Below, one piece after another: positions 1 through 7,230 of a stretch of DNA of 21,006 nt (its first letter is position 1; every line of letters starts with the position of its first letter). Source of the stretch: Minisyncoccota bacterium (lineage in GTDB: Bacteria > Patescibacteriota > Minisyncoccia > UBA6257 > 1-14-0-10-40-38). The stretch spans positions 1 through 21,006 of the forward strand of contig SIBX01000008.1 of the NCBI GenBank assembly GCA_009694925.1. Direction: 5' to 3'. Under the pieces are notes generated by a model. That model was not told the origin of the DNA, did no database searches, and worked only from the letters and a program-made list of their open reading frames with translations. The translations under genes were made by a program, and so were the position numbers.

Positions 1-57
1 CCGACCCGATCGGGAATCTAGTATTTCTAGATTATCGGGTCAAGCCCGACAATGACA
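1..57. repeat. Partial palindromic dispersed-type repeat
   Basis: Two nested stems are visible. The outer arms ACCCGAT (4-10) and ATCGGGT (34-40) enclose inner arms AATCTAG (15-21) and CTAGATT (27-33). A further small hairpin, TCGGG/CCCGA, occupies 35-49, and the element runs into AATGACA. This layout, with a hairpin around CTAG and a TGTCATT-type edge, is familiar from short palindromic repeats scattered between genes in many bacterial genomes. The element seems cut off by the window start. Copy number elsewhere cannot be seen. It lies downstream of the 145-708 gene and may also help end that transcript. Confidence 0.5.
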
Positions 58-144
58 AGGCGACTGTTTTTAAATTCAGAGAAGTCTAATATTATTTTAA
101 CACATTCCTGCCGGAGATCGTCGGAATAACTTGAGAGCGAGCTT

Positions 145-708
145 TTAAAAGGCGAAGAGTTTCCAAAAATCTTGATTTTTTGCCCAGAATTCTATAATCA
201 AGATAATAATTAGAGCAACTGGAATCCAAAAATGATAGAGTGGAAGCCTTTCTCCTTTTTTAATAAAAATTAAAGAACCTATAATGCCAGAAATTAAAAC
301 TGCTGGTATGTAAAAAATAAATCCTGGATAGCCGACTAAAAAAATCCCTAAAGCGCTTAAGTGATACTCTTCTCTTTCCATAAATATTTCTCCCTTTTTC
401 TTATTAAAATATTCTGCCAAACATAAAATAATAATGGCAAAAATTAAAGAAACTAAATGAGAATTTAGAAAGTGAAATCTGACATAGCTAAGAAACCACT
501 TTAGGCCTATTTCCGAATTTAAAGTATTGCTTATTATTCCTGCATCGAAATTATTATACTGATCAATGATTTGATAGCTAATATAAGAAAAAGCGCCGAT
601 TAAAGAAATATAAAAAATTGGGCGGATAAATTTTAAAAGCAAGTGACGTTTTTTAAATTCTAGAAAAATTATTAGAAGGCAAATTAATGCTGTAAAATAG
701 AAAATCAT
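145..708 (-). CDS. Degenerate prepilin peptidase (A24-like) membrane protein
   Basis: A 187-residue, strongly hydrophobic protein with about five membrane segments. The C-terminal half follows the layout of type IV prepilin peptidases: a helix, a short polar loop, then EEYHLSALGIF (113-123) where active enzymes carry GDxKLxAxLGxF, a hydrophobic hairpin, a basic turn (KKGER, 150-154) and LPLYHFW in place of IPFGPFL. At the first catalytic site, FLEFKKRH (15-22) stands where ALIDLRxR is expected. Both catalytic aspartates therefore appear as glutamate (E17 and E114), and the conserved glycines are lost. It starts 4 bases after the stop of the preceding pilin gene, with no Shine-Dalgarno, so the two are probably co-transcribed. 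An inactive paralogue or a pilus-assembly accessory is the inference; an unrelated polytopic protein is the alternative. Confidence 0.5.
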   Translation of the reverse strand: MIFYFTALICLLIIFLEFKKRHLLLKFIRPIFYISLIGAFSYISYQIIDQYNNFDAGIISNTLNSEIGLKWFLSYVRFHFLNSHLVSLIFAIIILCLAEYFNKKKGEIFMEREEYHLSALGIFLVGYPGFIFYIPAVLISGIIGSLIFIKKGERLPLYHFWIPVALIIILIIEFWAKNQDFWKLFAF

Positions 709-712
709 TTTT

Positions 713-1309
713 TTAGAGAGTTAATTTGGTTCCGTTTTCGTAAATTGTGGCATTATCTCCCCCGTCGTTTCCTTCTTTGTTTTCTGTTCCGGAGGTGTAG
801 CGATTACTTTCTAGATTAGCATTAATCTCAAATTGTTTAGTGGATGTGTAGCAAGTAAAAGAATAGTAATAGGTTGCATCGGCGATTGGATCTTGAGGCA
901 AAGAATAAATTGGCGCGCCTCCAGTGATTTGATTAAAATCTACCGGCACATACCCAGAGCCATCAACATCAAAAGAATGAGAGGCATTCTCTGTTTTTCC
1001 GGCTAAAAATGTATTGGCTCCGCCTGCAACGCTTGTCCAATACTGTGGAGAAGCAACGTCGGCGCAATTTCCAGATTGTGGAAAGACTATTATGCCCGCA
1101 GAACTGAAATAAAGATTGATGGCGCTTCTAATTGAATCCATATCCGAAAGCCTTTGCGAGTCTCGAGATTCGGCCAAGAGTTGAGCTGGATCTAAATATA
1201 AAACCGCAGTAGTGGCTAAAATGGCTAAAATCCCAATAACGACTAAAAGTTCTATTAAGGTAAATCCCCGATGAGAAATTTTTGAATTTTTACTTATAAT
1301 TTTTACCAT
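713..1309 (-). CDS. Type IV pilin / GspG-like pseudopilin
   Basis: A 198-residue prepilin. The leader is 15 residues long and ends in RG (14-15). It is followed by FTLIELLVVIGILAILAT, the class III/type IV prepilin cleavage and N-methylation signature, with Glu at mature position 5 (E20). After the helix comes a soluble domain with AESRDSQRLSD (about 46-56), almost the same as in the neighbouring pilin at 1498-2097. The C-terminal loop around 177-189 (NKEGNDGGDNATI) resembles the acidic loop that binds calcium in the secretion pseudopilin GspG. A prepilin peptidase would cut it at the inner membrane, after which it would join a pilus or pseudopilus. An extended -10 lies about 120 bases upstream. 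No Shine-Dalgarno precedes the ATG. The A24-like gene follows after 4 bases. Confidence 0.85.
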   Translation of the reverse strand: MVKIISKNSKISHRGFTLIELLVVIGILAILATTAVLYLDPAQLLAESRDSQRLSDMDSIRSAINLYFSSAGIIVFPQSGNCADVASPQYWTSVAGGANTFLAGKTENASHSFDVDGSGYVPVDFNQITGGAPIYSLPQDPIADATYYYSFTCYTSTKQFEINANLESNRYTSGTENKEGNDGGDNATIYENGTKLTL

Positions 1310-1430
1310 ATTTTATACTATTTCAAATTTAAAGATTTTTCTGAAGTCTGTTTAAAATTTCTAACGGGGTAAACCTTTTTTAATAAATTTGCTTAGAATA
1401 AGTATGTATTATTTTTTTAGAGTCTATATA

Positions 1431-1439
1431 ATTATAGCA
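1431..1439 (-). promoter_or_regulatory. Extended -10 promoter for pilin at 713-1309
   Basis: Minus strand reads TGCTATAAT, a perfect extended -10. There is no good -35 at 17 bases, as usual for extended -10 promoters. It sits just downstream of the terminator at 1456-1486, so it would restart transcription for the second pilin. The predicted leader is about 115 nt. Confidence 0.5.
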
Positions 1440-1455
1440 AGTTTTCTAATAAAAT

Positions 1456-1486
1456 AAAAAAACCTCGCTTTTAGGCGAGATTTTTT
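1456..1486 (-). terminator. Rho-independent terminator after pilin 1498-2097
   Basis: On the minus strand CTCGC-CTAAAA-GCGAG forms a GC-rich 5-bp stem, extendable by a further pair, followed by G and seven T. It sits about 12 bases past the stop codon of the pilin. The plus strand also has a T-run after the stem, so it may act in both directions. Confidence 0.75.
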
Positions 1487-1497
1487 AGAATCAAGAA

Positions 1498-2097
1498 CTA
1501 CATATTTAAACCTGGGTCGTTTCCAACTTCGTAAATAGTTGGCTGATCACCTCCGTCCGTACCTTCTTTATCTGAAGCACCAGTATTAGAATATTTTGTA
1601 CTTTCTAAGTTTGCATCTATTTCGTAGGTATCAGCTGCTGGATTTGATAAATAAGAATAGAAATATGCTCCGCTATTCACTGGGTCGATTGGAAGGTTTG
1701 AAAGAGCTGAACCTCCACTGGTTTGGCTAAAGTCAACTCCAATCCATCCACCAGAATTAATTCCTCTATTAACTACGTTAACTCCCCCCACTAGAGTAGT
1801 GCTTGCTGAGCAAGTTGCTCCAGCAAAAGCACAACTACAACCCGCAAGAGTACAAACTGCTGTATTTGGACCAATGACAAGAGATCCATTATAGTTTTTA
1901 AAACCAATAGCAGTGTTAGCTGTTGAGAGCAAAAGCGAAACTGCTGATTGGATTGTGCTGAAATCAGAAACTCTCTGTGTGTCTCTGGATTCTGCCAAAA
2001 TCTGTGCTGGGTTCAAAACCAAAACGACAGTCGTGGCTAAAATCGCCAAGATTCCGATAACGATCAATAATTCAATAAGTGTAAAACCTTTCTTCAT
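1498..2097 (-). CDS. Type IV pilin / GspG-like pseudopilin
   Basis: A 199-residue prepilin when started at the ATG at 2097. The frame stays open upstream to a TTG at 2139, but that codon lies in the loop of a hairpin (2131-2155), while the ATG gives a classic four-residue leader, MKKG, cut before FTLIELLIVIGILAILAT (E9 is mature Glu5). After the helix, NPAQILAESRDTQRVSD matches the pilin at 713-1309. Several cysteines (near 95-115) could form disulfides in the soluble domain. The C-terminal segment DKEGTDGGDQPTIYEVG resembles the GspG calcium loop. It has its own sigma70-like promoter (2204-2232) and a terminator (1456-1486), so it appears to be a single-gene transcript, and the better equipped of the two pilins for high expression. 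Whether it builds a pilus or a pseudopilus is not decided by sequence. Confidence 0.87.
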   Translation of the reverse strand: MKKGFTLIELLIVIGILAILATTVVLVLNPAQILAESRDTQRVSDFSTIQSAVSLLLSTANTAIGFKNYNGSLVIGPNTAVCTLAGCSCAFAGATCSASTTLVGGVNVVNRGINSGGWIGVDFSQTSGGSALSNLPIDPVNSGAYFYSYLSNPAADTYEIDANLESTKYSNTGASDKEGTDGGDQPTIYEVGNDPGLNM

Positions 2098-2130
2098 ATT
2101 TTTGTAATTTTTAATTTTTGAGTCTAAGTT

Positions 2131-2155
2131 GCGGGACAATTAATAATTTTCCCGC
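2131..2155 (-). promoter_or_regulatory. Hairpin in the pilin 5' leader
   Basis: Arms GCGGGA and TCCCGC enclose AATT-ATT-AATT with one A-G mismatch, giving a long stem-loop 33 bases before the pilin ATG. No U-run follows on the minus strand, so it is not an ordinary terminator. A leader hairpin that protects an abundant mRNA, or regulates it, is more likely. Confidence 0.5.
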
Positions 2156-2203
2156 TCTCGACCACTTTTTATAATTTGTACGTTTATAATATGTACATAG
2201 TCA

Positions 2204-2232
2204 ATTATATTGAGAAATGTCTTTTTATACAA
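2204..2232 (-). promoter_or_regulatory. Sigma70-like promoter for pilin at 1498-2097
   Basis: On the minus strand TTGTAT (2227-2232) and TATAAT (2204-2209) are separated by exactly 17 bases. Predicted start near 2197 gives a leader of about 100 nt that includes the 2131-2155 hairpin. An imperfect palindrome with arms TGTAC/GTACA (2177-2197) overlaps the predicted start and could be an operator. Confidence 0.6.
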
Positions 2233-2253
2233 ATTAACCGGTGTTAATAAATA

Positions 2254-3921
2254 TTATTTGGAGCTTAATTCGCTAGATGCTGGCAGACTAGAAATTGGTT
2301 GAGTTTTAGGGAGTTTTACAAAGAATCTTGAACCTAAGCCCTCGCCGTCAGATTCTGACCAGATTTTGCCCTTATGAGCTTCCACAATTTGCTTGGCTAT
2401 ATATAAACCCAATCCGGTGCCTTGAATTTGGGATTTTATTTTTTCATCGCGAACAAATCTTTGGAAAAGATTGATTTGCAATTCTTTTGAAAGACCAATA
2501 CCGGTATCAATTACGGAAAATAAAATACTATCTCCATCATCTTTAAGAACGACGCCGACAGAGCCTTTCGGGGTATATTTAATAGAGTTGTCTATTAAGT
2601 TTTGGAAAACTTGGCGGATTTTTTCTATGTCGGCTTTGACCATTAAGGCATTTTTTAATGGATGGAATTTTAGAACAAGATCTTTTTTGGAAGCTAGAAA
2701 CTTGAGTTCTTCGGACATATCGGTGACCATCTTATTTATATCAACGTCTTCAAATTTAAAACTCATCTTGCCCTCCTCAATCTTACTTAAATCCAAAATA
2801 TTATTGACCAAAACTATCATCTTGTCGGCAGATTGTTTTATTTTCCAAGAAGTTTCTTTGACTTGAGGAGAAACTTTGCCATATGTGCCGTCGTATATTA
2901 ATTGAGCAAAACCTTTAACGACAATCATAGGAGTTTTAACCTGATGCGAAGCAAAGGAAAGAAATTCTGTTTTTAATTTATCAAGACTGACAAGCTTTAC
3001 GTTCGTGGCTTCTAATTTTACCGTAAGTTCCTGAAGTTTCTCGCGTTGCTCGACTTCCTTGCGGACACTTTTAATTAAAAGAATCCCAAATATTATAGTC
3101 ACAGCTAATACAAAAACGTCTATAATTCTTGCGCTTGCAGATTCAGAAGTTAGGGCTTTTGAAAATAAAATAATCCATATAATTACGCTCAAGGCTTCCG
3201 TTGCTATGACCTTAGTATTAAATAAATGATGATGCACAATCGCGTACGAGGTCATACCAAGAAAAATTAAGGCATAGATTGGGGTTAGTGGTATAAACAA
3301 ACCTGAATCAAAAAATAAAATTGGAATTAATACTGTTGAGATTATTAAGATGAGCATAGTAACTATGCCAGATAAAATTATCCCAATTTGTTTTTTTTCT
3401 ACTCCGATGGAAGATTTATAATGTTTTATTAAAAAATAAACTGCTAAAATGGCAAATATTGTAGACAGAATAGTAAATGGTATTAATCCCTGACCGGGTA
3501 TTGGCGAGATGGAAGTTCCGTTAATTTTTATATCAGTAAAAGCATATGGAGAAATATTTAAAGCCATCATTATTAATGTGGCAATTATTACAAAAATGAA
3601 AATGGGCTTCTTAAGCTTTATCTTTTCTGATGGGAATGTATGACCTAATAAAAAAAACAAAGAGCTTAGTGGAGCAGCAAAAAATATTGCCAGTCGTCCG
3701 AGTAATAAGCTTGGTAAGGGGAAATTAGGAACCTTACTTACATAAGTAGTAATTAACCAAAATATAGATGATAAATTTAGTAAAATAAAAATCCTTCCAG
3801 TGGCGCTTTTTTTATTACTCCTGTAAACTAACACACCTAAAATTATGGCTACAACCACAGCAAACTCTAGAACAATGAATTCCATTGATAAACTTAGGAA
3901 TTTACCTAAATTATTAGACAT
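2254..3921 (-). CDS. Membrane sensor histidine kinase (N7TM type)
   Basis: A 555-residue kinase. Residues 14-230 hold about seven membrane helices ending in a YAIVHHHLF segment, as in the N-terminal 7TM region of histidine kinases. Two more helices follow (243-257, 266-285), then a coiled coil (about 286-315). The HisKA H-box is SFASHQVKTP with phospho-acceptor H326. The HATPase_c domain shows the N-box NLIDNSIKYT (N441, N445), G1 DTGIGL (D472) and G2 GTGLGLYIAK (501-510), so all catalytic boxes are intact. No periplasmic sensor domain is evident, so it may sense something in or at the membrane. No response regulator lies in the window. A -10 box ends 7 bases before the ATG, which suggests a leaderless mRNA. 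The pilin follows downstream but has its own promoter, so a role in pilus control is only a guess from position. Confidence 0.9.
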   Translation of the reverse strand: MSNNLGKFLSLSMEFIVLEFAVVVAIILGVLVYRSNKKSATGRIFILLNLSSIFWLITTYVSKVPNFPLPSLLLGRLAIFFAAPLSSLFFLLGHTFPSEKIKLKKPIFIFVIIATLIMMALNISPYAFTDIKINGTSISPIPGQGLIPFTILSTIFAILAVYFLIKHYKSSIGVEKKQIGIILSGIVTMLILIISTVLIPILFFDSGLFIPLTPIYALIFLGMTSYAIVHHHLFNTKVIATEALSVIIWIILFSKALTSESASARIIDVFVLAVTIIFGILLIKSVRKEVEQREKLQELTVKLEATNVKLVSLDKLKTEFLSFASHQVKTPMIVVKGFAQLIYDGTYGKVSPQVKETSWKIKQSADKMIVLVNNILDLSKIEEGKMSFKFEDVDINKMVTDMSEELKFLASKKDLVLKFHPLKNALMVKADIEKIRQVFQNLIDNSIKYTPKGSVGVVLKDDGDSILFSVIDTGIGLSKELQINLFQRFVRDEKIKSQIQGTGLGLYIAKQIVEAHKGKIWSESDGEGLGSRFFVKLPKTQPISSLPASSELSSK

Positions 3922-3928
3922 AACTTAT

Positions 3929-3934
3929 ATTATA
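3929..3934 (-). promoter_or_regulatory. -10 box of the histidine kinase gene
   Basis: Minus strand TATAAT stands with only 7 bases before the ATG at 3921. Transcription would start at or next to the A of the start codon, giving a leaderless mRNA. The -35 region is poor and lies in the 3951-3972 hairpin. Confidence 0.45.
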
Positions 3935-3950
3935 GATAATTTACACAAAT

Positions 3951-3972
3951 AAGTCTTCCGTCTGGAAAACTT
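3951..3972 (-). terminator. Hairpin, possible terminator of the lyase operon
   Basis: Minus strand AAGTTTTCC and GGAAGACTT pair over nine positions, with one G-U, around the loop AGAC. It lies 26 bases past the lyase stop codon. The following ATTTGTG is a weak U-tract, so termination may be inefficient. Confidence 0.4.
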
Positions 3973-3997
3973 TTAAAGATATAAATAAATTAAATAT

Positions 3998-5584
3998 TTA
4001 AATCTTCTCTTCTCTTAAGAGACCGATGACTTTTGCAATATCGTCAGAAAACATTCTGTCACTATCTATAAATGAAGATACTGAACGAATAGTCGAGTGC
4101 AATTTTTTGGCTTCTATTCCGCCCTTATTGATGCCGCGCAATTCTAAGGCTTGAGCTCCTGCCAAAAGGAGAATTGCGGTTAGCTCCTCTAGATGAGAAA
4201 CCGCTTCTCTGAAATCAAAAGCGGCATGAGAGGCAAGACTATTAACGTCTTGATTATCCCCTTCTGTTGGAATCATAAATGCCTGCTGAGCTTGGGCCAG
4301 TTTGCGGTTTTGCACGGCTAAAGAAGCGGCAAGTATTTGTATCGGTCTGAAGCCGTTTAATATTTCTGGCTTAGGAGAAAGATTGGTTGGCAATCCCAGA
4401 TTTTTTCTTGGATGAACCATTACAGCTAAAACAGAATGAATCCAAGAAGAAGCTTGGGCTATGTCCATTTTTAAAATGTCGCAAGCTGATGTTATGTGAT
4501 AGCCCATAAAGTTGGCGCCATGATAAATTTCTTCCGGATTTACTCCGATAATCGGGTTGTCGTTTACCGAATTCATCTCTTCTTCTATCCAAGCTCTAGC
4601 GTGTTCCAGGTTTTCCCTTAAAACTCCAAATCCTTGAGGGACTGATCTTAAGGAATAATAATCCTGCAAATGTTCAATGTCTGCGGCGGCAAATTTATCT
4701 TTATTTTTAGACTTGTGAAGATTTTTATTTCTTAAGATATTTAAATCTCTAATTAAAGAACTGCCTTTCCAGAAAGAATTTAAAAATTCATTAACTTCAA
4801 TTTCTCCCCTATGTCTTTTTAACTCATGAACCAATGGCTTGAATCCGCTGTCTATCACTAATAAAGATTCTAAGGACAAGGCAAGGGCCTTCATCATCTG
4901 ATTAAATAAGCGATTTAGATCATAAAAGGAAAGTGAAGCCAGAGAAGTCATAAAAGAGGTTCCGTTAATCAAGGCTAAACCGTCGCGGATGGAAACTTCT
5001 AGTGGTTTTAATCCAGCCTCTTTAAGGGCTTTTTTAGCGCTAACTACTTCGCCCTTAAAATTAACTAGTTGATTGTCTCCAATTAAGGCAGAGCCGATGG
5101 CGGCTAATGGAATAAGATCTCCGCTTGCGCCAATAGATCCAAATCTTTTTATGACAGGATGAATTTTTTTATTAAAAAAAGAAATTAAACTTTCAACAAC
5201 TTCTGGACGAACTCCAGAATATCCCTGTCCTAAACAATGTGCTCGCAAAAAAAGAGCGCCCCTAACTGCTTCTTCTGGAGCATCTGGACCAAGCCCGATA
5301 TTATGAGACTTGATAAGATTCGTCTGTCTTTCTTTTAAAGAATTGTAATATTCTTTGTCACCATTGTGCATATTGGCGTCAAAAAGCTTAACCTGATCTC
5401 CAAATTGCGTATTAAGTCCATAAATTGGAACGCGCTCATCCACAAGACGAGCAAGAACTTTTTCTGAATTTTTCATCGCAACCTTGCCATCTTCTGATAA
5501 TTCAGCTGGGATTAAGCCTCTTACGCCTTGAACAAGAATTTCTATCGTCAACTTTTCTTTTCCTCCAACTGTAATTTTTTTCAT
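3998..5584 (-). CDS. MIO-type aromatic amino acid ammonia-lyase/aminomutase
   Basis: A 528-residue enzyme of the HAL/PAL/TAL family, which uses an autocatalytic MIO group to remove ammonia from histidine, phenylalanine or tyrosine, or to shift it in aminomutases. The MIO triad is A153-S154-G155 in GSIGASGDLIPLA. Other signatures are YGLNTQFGD (55-63, catalytic loop Tyr55), NGTS (207-210), DYYSLRSVPQ with Y310 and R313, NSVNDNP (338-344), and DNQDVNSLASH (443-453). The specificity pair is S93-H94, as in histidine ammonia-lyases, whereas NSVNDNP and NQDVNSL read like PAL/TAL. The substrate is therefore open, and an aminomutase is possible. The gene begins 8 bases after the PaaK-like gene, with no Shine-Dalgarno, so the two form an operon. 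No other Hut genes are present, which argues against plain histidine degradation. Confidence 0.9.
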   Translation of the reverse strand: MKKITVGGKEKLTIEILVQGVRGLIPAELSEDGKVAMKNSEKVLARLVDERVPIYGLNTQFGDQVKLFDANMHNGDKEYYNSLKERQTNLIKSHNIGLGPDAPEEAVRGALFLRAHCLGQGYSGVRPEVVESLISFFNKKIHPVIKRFGSIGASGDLIPLAAIGSALIGDNQLVNFKGEVVSAKKALKEAGLKPLEVSIRDGLALINGTSFMTSLASLSFYDLNRLFNQMMKALALSLESLLVIDSGFKPLVHELKRHRGEIEVNEFLNSFWKGSSLIRDLNILRNKNLHKSKNKDKFAAADIEHLQDYYSLRSVPQGFGVLRENLEHARAWIEEEMNSVNDNPIIGVNPEEIYHGANFMGYHITSACDILKMDIAQASSWIHSVLAVMVHPRKNLGLPTNLSPKPEILNGFRPIQILAASLAVQNRKLAQAQQAFMIPTEGDNQDVNSLASHAAFDFREAVSHLEELTAILLLAGAQALELRGINKGGIEAKKLHSTIRSVSSFIDSDRMFSDDIAKVIGLLREEKI

Positions 5585-5592
5585 AAAATAGA

Positions 5593-7044
5593 TTATTTAG
5601 TACCTAACAACATGCGTGGTTTCTTGCCCTTAATATTAACCAAGCTAGGAATTAAAGATTTAGAAAAATCCTTCTTCTGATAGTTTATAAGTAAAACTTT
5701 AGGAAGAGCCATTTTGCCAATACTTTTATGAAGTTTGGCGAATTCAATATTTAAAGCCATAAGATGCTTAACAACAATATTTGTTGCTTTGGCGGTTAAG
5801 GCCTTATTTGCAGAGATACCACTATTCATTTCTAGCTCTACAAATAGGCTTTCGCGCTTGGCATCGGCACTTTGCTTATTGTATACCAAAAAATTACCAG
5901 AAAGAAAGGATTTTATTTTTTTATCTTCAACTGCGGCTCTTATATTTTCTGGATAGATATTTAAAGCATAAAAAGTAGTTGCCACATCTGTTCTTCCCTT
6001 AACTATCACAAATGGGAAATCCCAGCCAAAAAGCTTTGAGATTTCCGATTTTTTCGGCAGATTAGAATTTTCTATTATTTTTTTCATATCTGCCTGACGA
6101 ATAATATTGCCCCGATCGTGGATATTATATCTGATAAGAGGAATTGAAGTTGGGGCCGTGATGACAAGCTCGGTGTCTTTTTCTTCAAAGAAAATAAAAT
6201 TTTCATCGTATTGGGAAATATTGGGGAGTAATTTTTCGTCTCCAAATAATTCTTTATATAATTCCCTATCTTTAATAGCGGTTCTTCTAAGAAGAATACT
6301 TAACGGAGTTTCAAAACCCATAACGACTGCATCTGCAGAACCATAGACCCCAACAACACAGGCGGGATTATTTTCTTTTTTAACTATCTTCATAAATAGA
6401 TCTCTCCATTGTTCGGTAAATTTATCTCCGGCAGTCAATCCAAACATATTATGTTTTTTGAAATCGATGCCGTTCTTCTTTAGATCTAAAATCACATCCA
6501 TTAGAAATGGCGGATATCCGCAAATGACGATTGTGTCGTAATTAGGAGCTATGTTTTTAAAAACATTTAAAATATCGTTGCGTTCGAGCCCTGGAGTTGC
6601 AACTGTTACGTTGTATCCTCTTGTAGAAAGTCCGGCAATGGCAGCGGCTGTATAATTTCCGGCGATCCAGATACCCATGGAAAAAGTAATAACAACTAAA
6701 ACTTTTTGCTCTTTTTTTATTTTAAAAATATCCCTGAAAATTGTTTCGTGGATATCGATTCCGATTTTTTCCTGCGACTCATCTCTAAACCAAAAAGTTG
6801 GAACTCCAGAAGAACCGGAACTGGCATAGGTAAACTGCGGAACTTGCTTATTAAGGGTTAATTCCGAGACTTTAAATTTACCAATATAATCTTTTTTATT
6901 GGTTATGGGCAAACTATAAAAATCACTATCGGTAGATATTGTTTTTATTTTACTGTCATGAGTTTTTAGCCAAGATCCGTATGCTTTAACATTTTTAATC
7001 GCCTTACTAGCTAAATCTTTAATACTCTTGGGGACATTTTGCAT
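5593..7044 (-). CDS. PaaK-like adenylate-forming enzyme (aryl/acyl-CoA ligase family)
   Basis: A 483-residue member of the phenylacetate-CoA ligase/CapK branch of adenylate-forming enzymes, which activate a carboxylic acid with ATP and usually pass it to CoA. Visible motifs are the P-loop YASSGSSGVPT (73-83), YGSAD (234-238) in place of YGxTE, IRYNIHDRG (304-312, the RYxxxDxG motif), KGRTDV (349-354), the NIYPENI segment (362-368) and a C-terminal GKKPRM (473-478) that resembles the GKxxRV ending with the catalytic lysine of PaaK. It is the first gene of a two-gene operon with the MIO lyase, so its acid is plausibly the lyase product (cinnamate, coumarate or urocanate type) or a beta-amino acid. 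The acid and the acceptor are unknown. A possible promoter ends 6 bases before the ATG. Confidence 0.8.
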   Translation of the reverse strand: MQNVPKSIKDLASKAIKNVKAYGSWLKTHDSKIKTISTDSDFYSLPITNKKDYIGKFKVSELTLNKQVPQFTYASSGSSGVPTFWFRDESQEKIGIDIHETIFRDIFKIKKEQKVLVVITFSMGIWIAGNYTAAAIAGLSTRGYNVTVATPGLERNDILNVFKNIAPNYDTIVICGYPPFLMDVILDLKKNGIDFKKHNMFGLTAGDKFTEQWRDLFMKIVKKENNPACVVGVYGSADAVVMGFETPLSILLRRTAIKDRELYKELFGDEKLLPNISQYDENFIFFEEKDTELVITAPTSIPLIRYNIHDRGNIIRQADMKKIIENSNLPKKSEISKLFGWDFPFVIVKGRTDVATTFYALNIYPENIRAAVEDKKIKSFLSGNFLVYNKQSADAKRESLFVELEMNSGISANKALTAKATNIVVKHLMALNIEFAKLHKSIGKMALPKVLLINYQKKDFSKSLIPSLVNIKGKKPRMLLGTK

Positions 7045-7050
7045 TTCTTA

Positions 7051-7078
7051 GATATATATAAATACCAAACACAAGCAA
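7051..7078 (-). promoter_or_regulatory. Possible promoter of the ligase-lyase operon
   Basis: Minus strand TTGCTT (7073-7078) and TATATC (7051-7056) are 16 bases apart, and the -10 ends 6 bases before the ATG at 7044. The match is modest, but the spacing to the start codon is like that of four other genes here. The rest of 7045-7230 shows no ORF or clear RNA gene. Confidence 0.35.
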
Positions 7079-7230
7079 TTTTTGCTTTTTGGCGCTTAAA
7101 ACAACCTTCAATCTACTAGACTTAATTGTAAGATATAGGGTAATAAGAGTCAAATGGTTGATGAATGACCGTATCAGCACGAAAGGCATTTTAAACCGGG
7201 CGGGAAGCAGAAGTGGGTTATTCTGAATAA

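Noticed and set aside
2098..2139. Longer pilin start at a TTG codon (2139)
   Set aside because: TTG lies in a hairpin loop, there is no SD, and the ATG at 2097 gives the classic MKKG leader.
2471..2866. Plus-strand ORF of 131 codons opposite the histidine kinase
   Set aside because: It lies antisense to the HisKA/HATPase region, whose frame has clear motifs; nothing supports expression of the other strand.
7073..7090. AAGCAA-TTT-TTGCTT hairpin followed by T on the plus strand
   Set aside because: It points away from all genes, and the U-tract on the minus strand is poor; it overlaps the possible -35 of the ligase gene instead.
7045..7230. Possible RNA gene or broken gene in the gap before the ligase operon
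   Set aside because: No tRNA-like cloverleaf, long stem, or coding similarity was found by eye.
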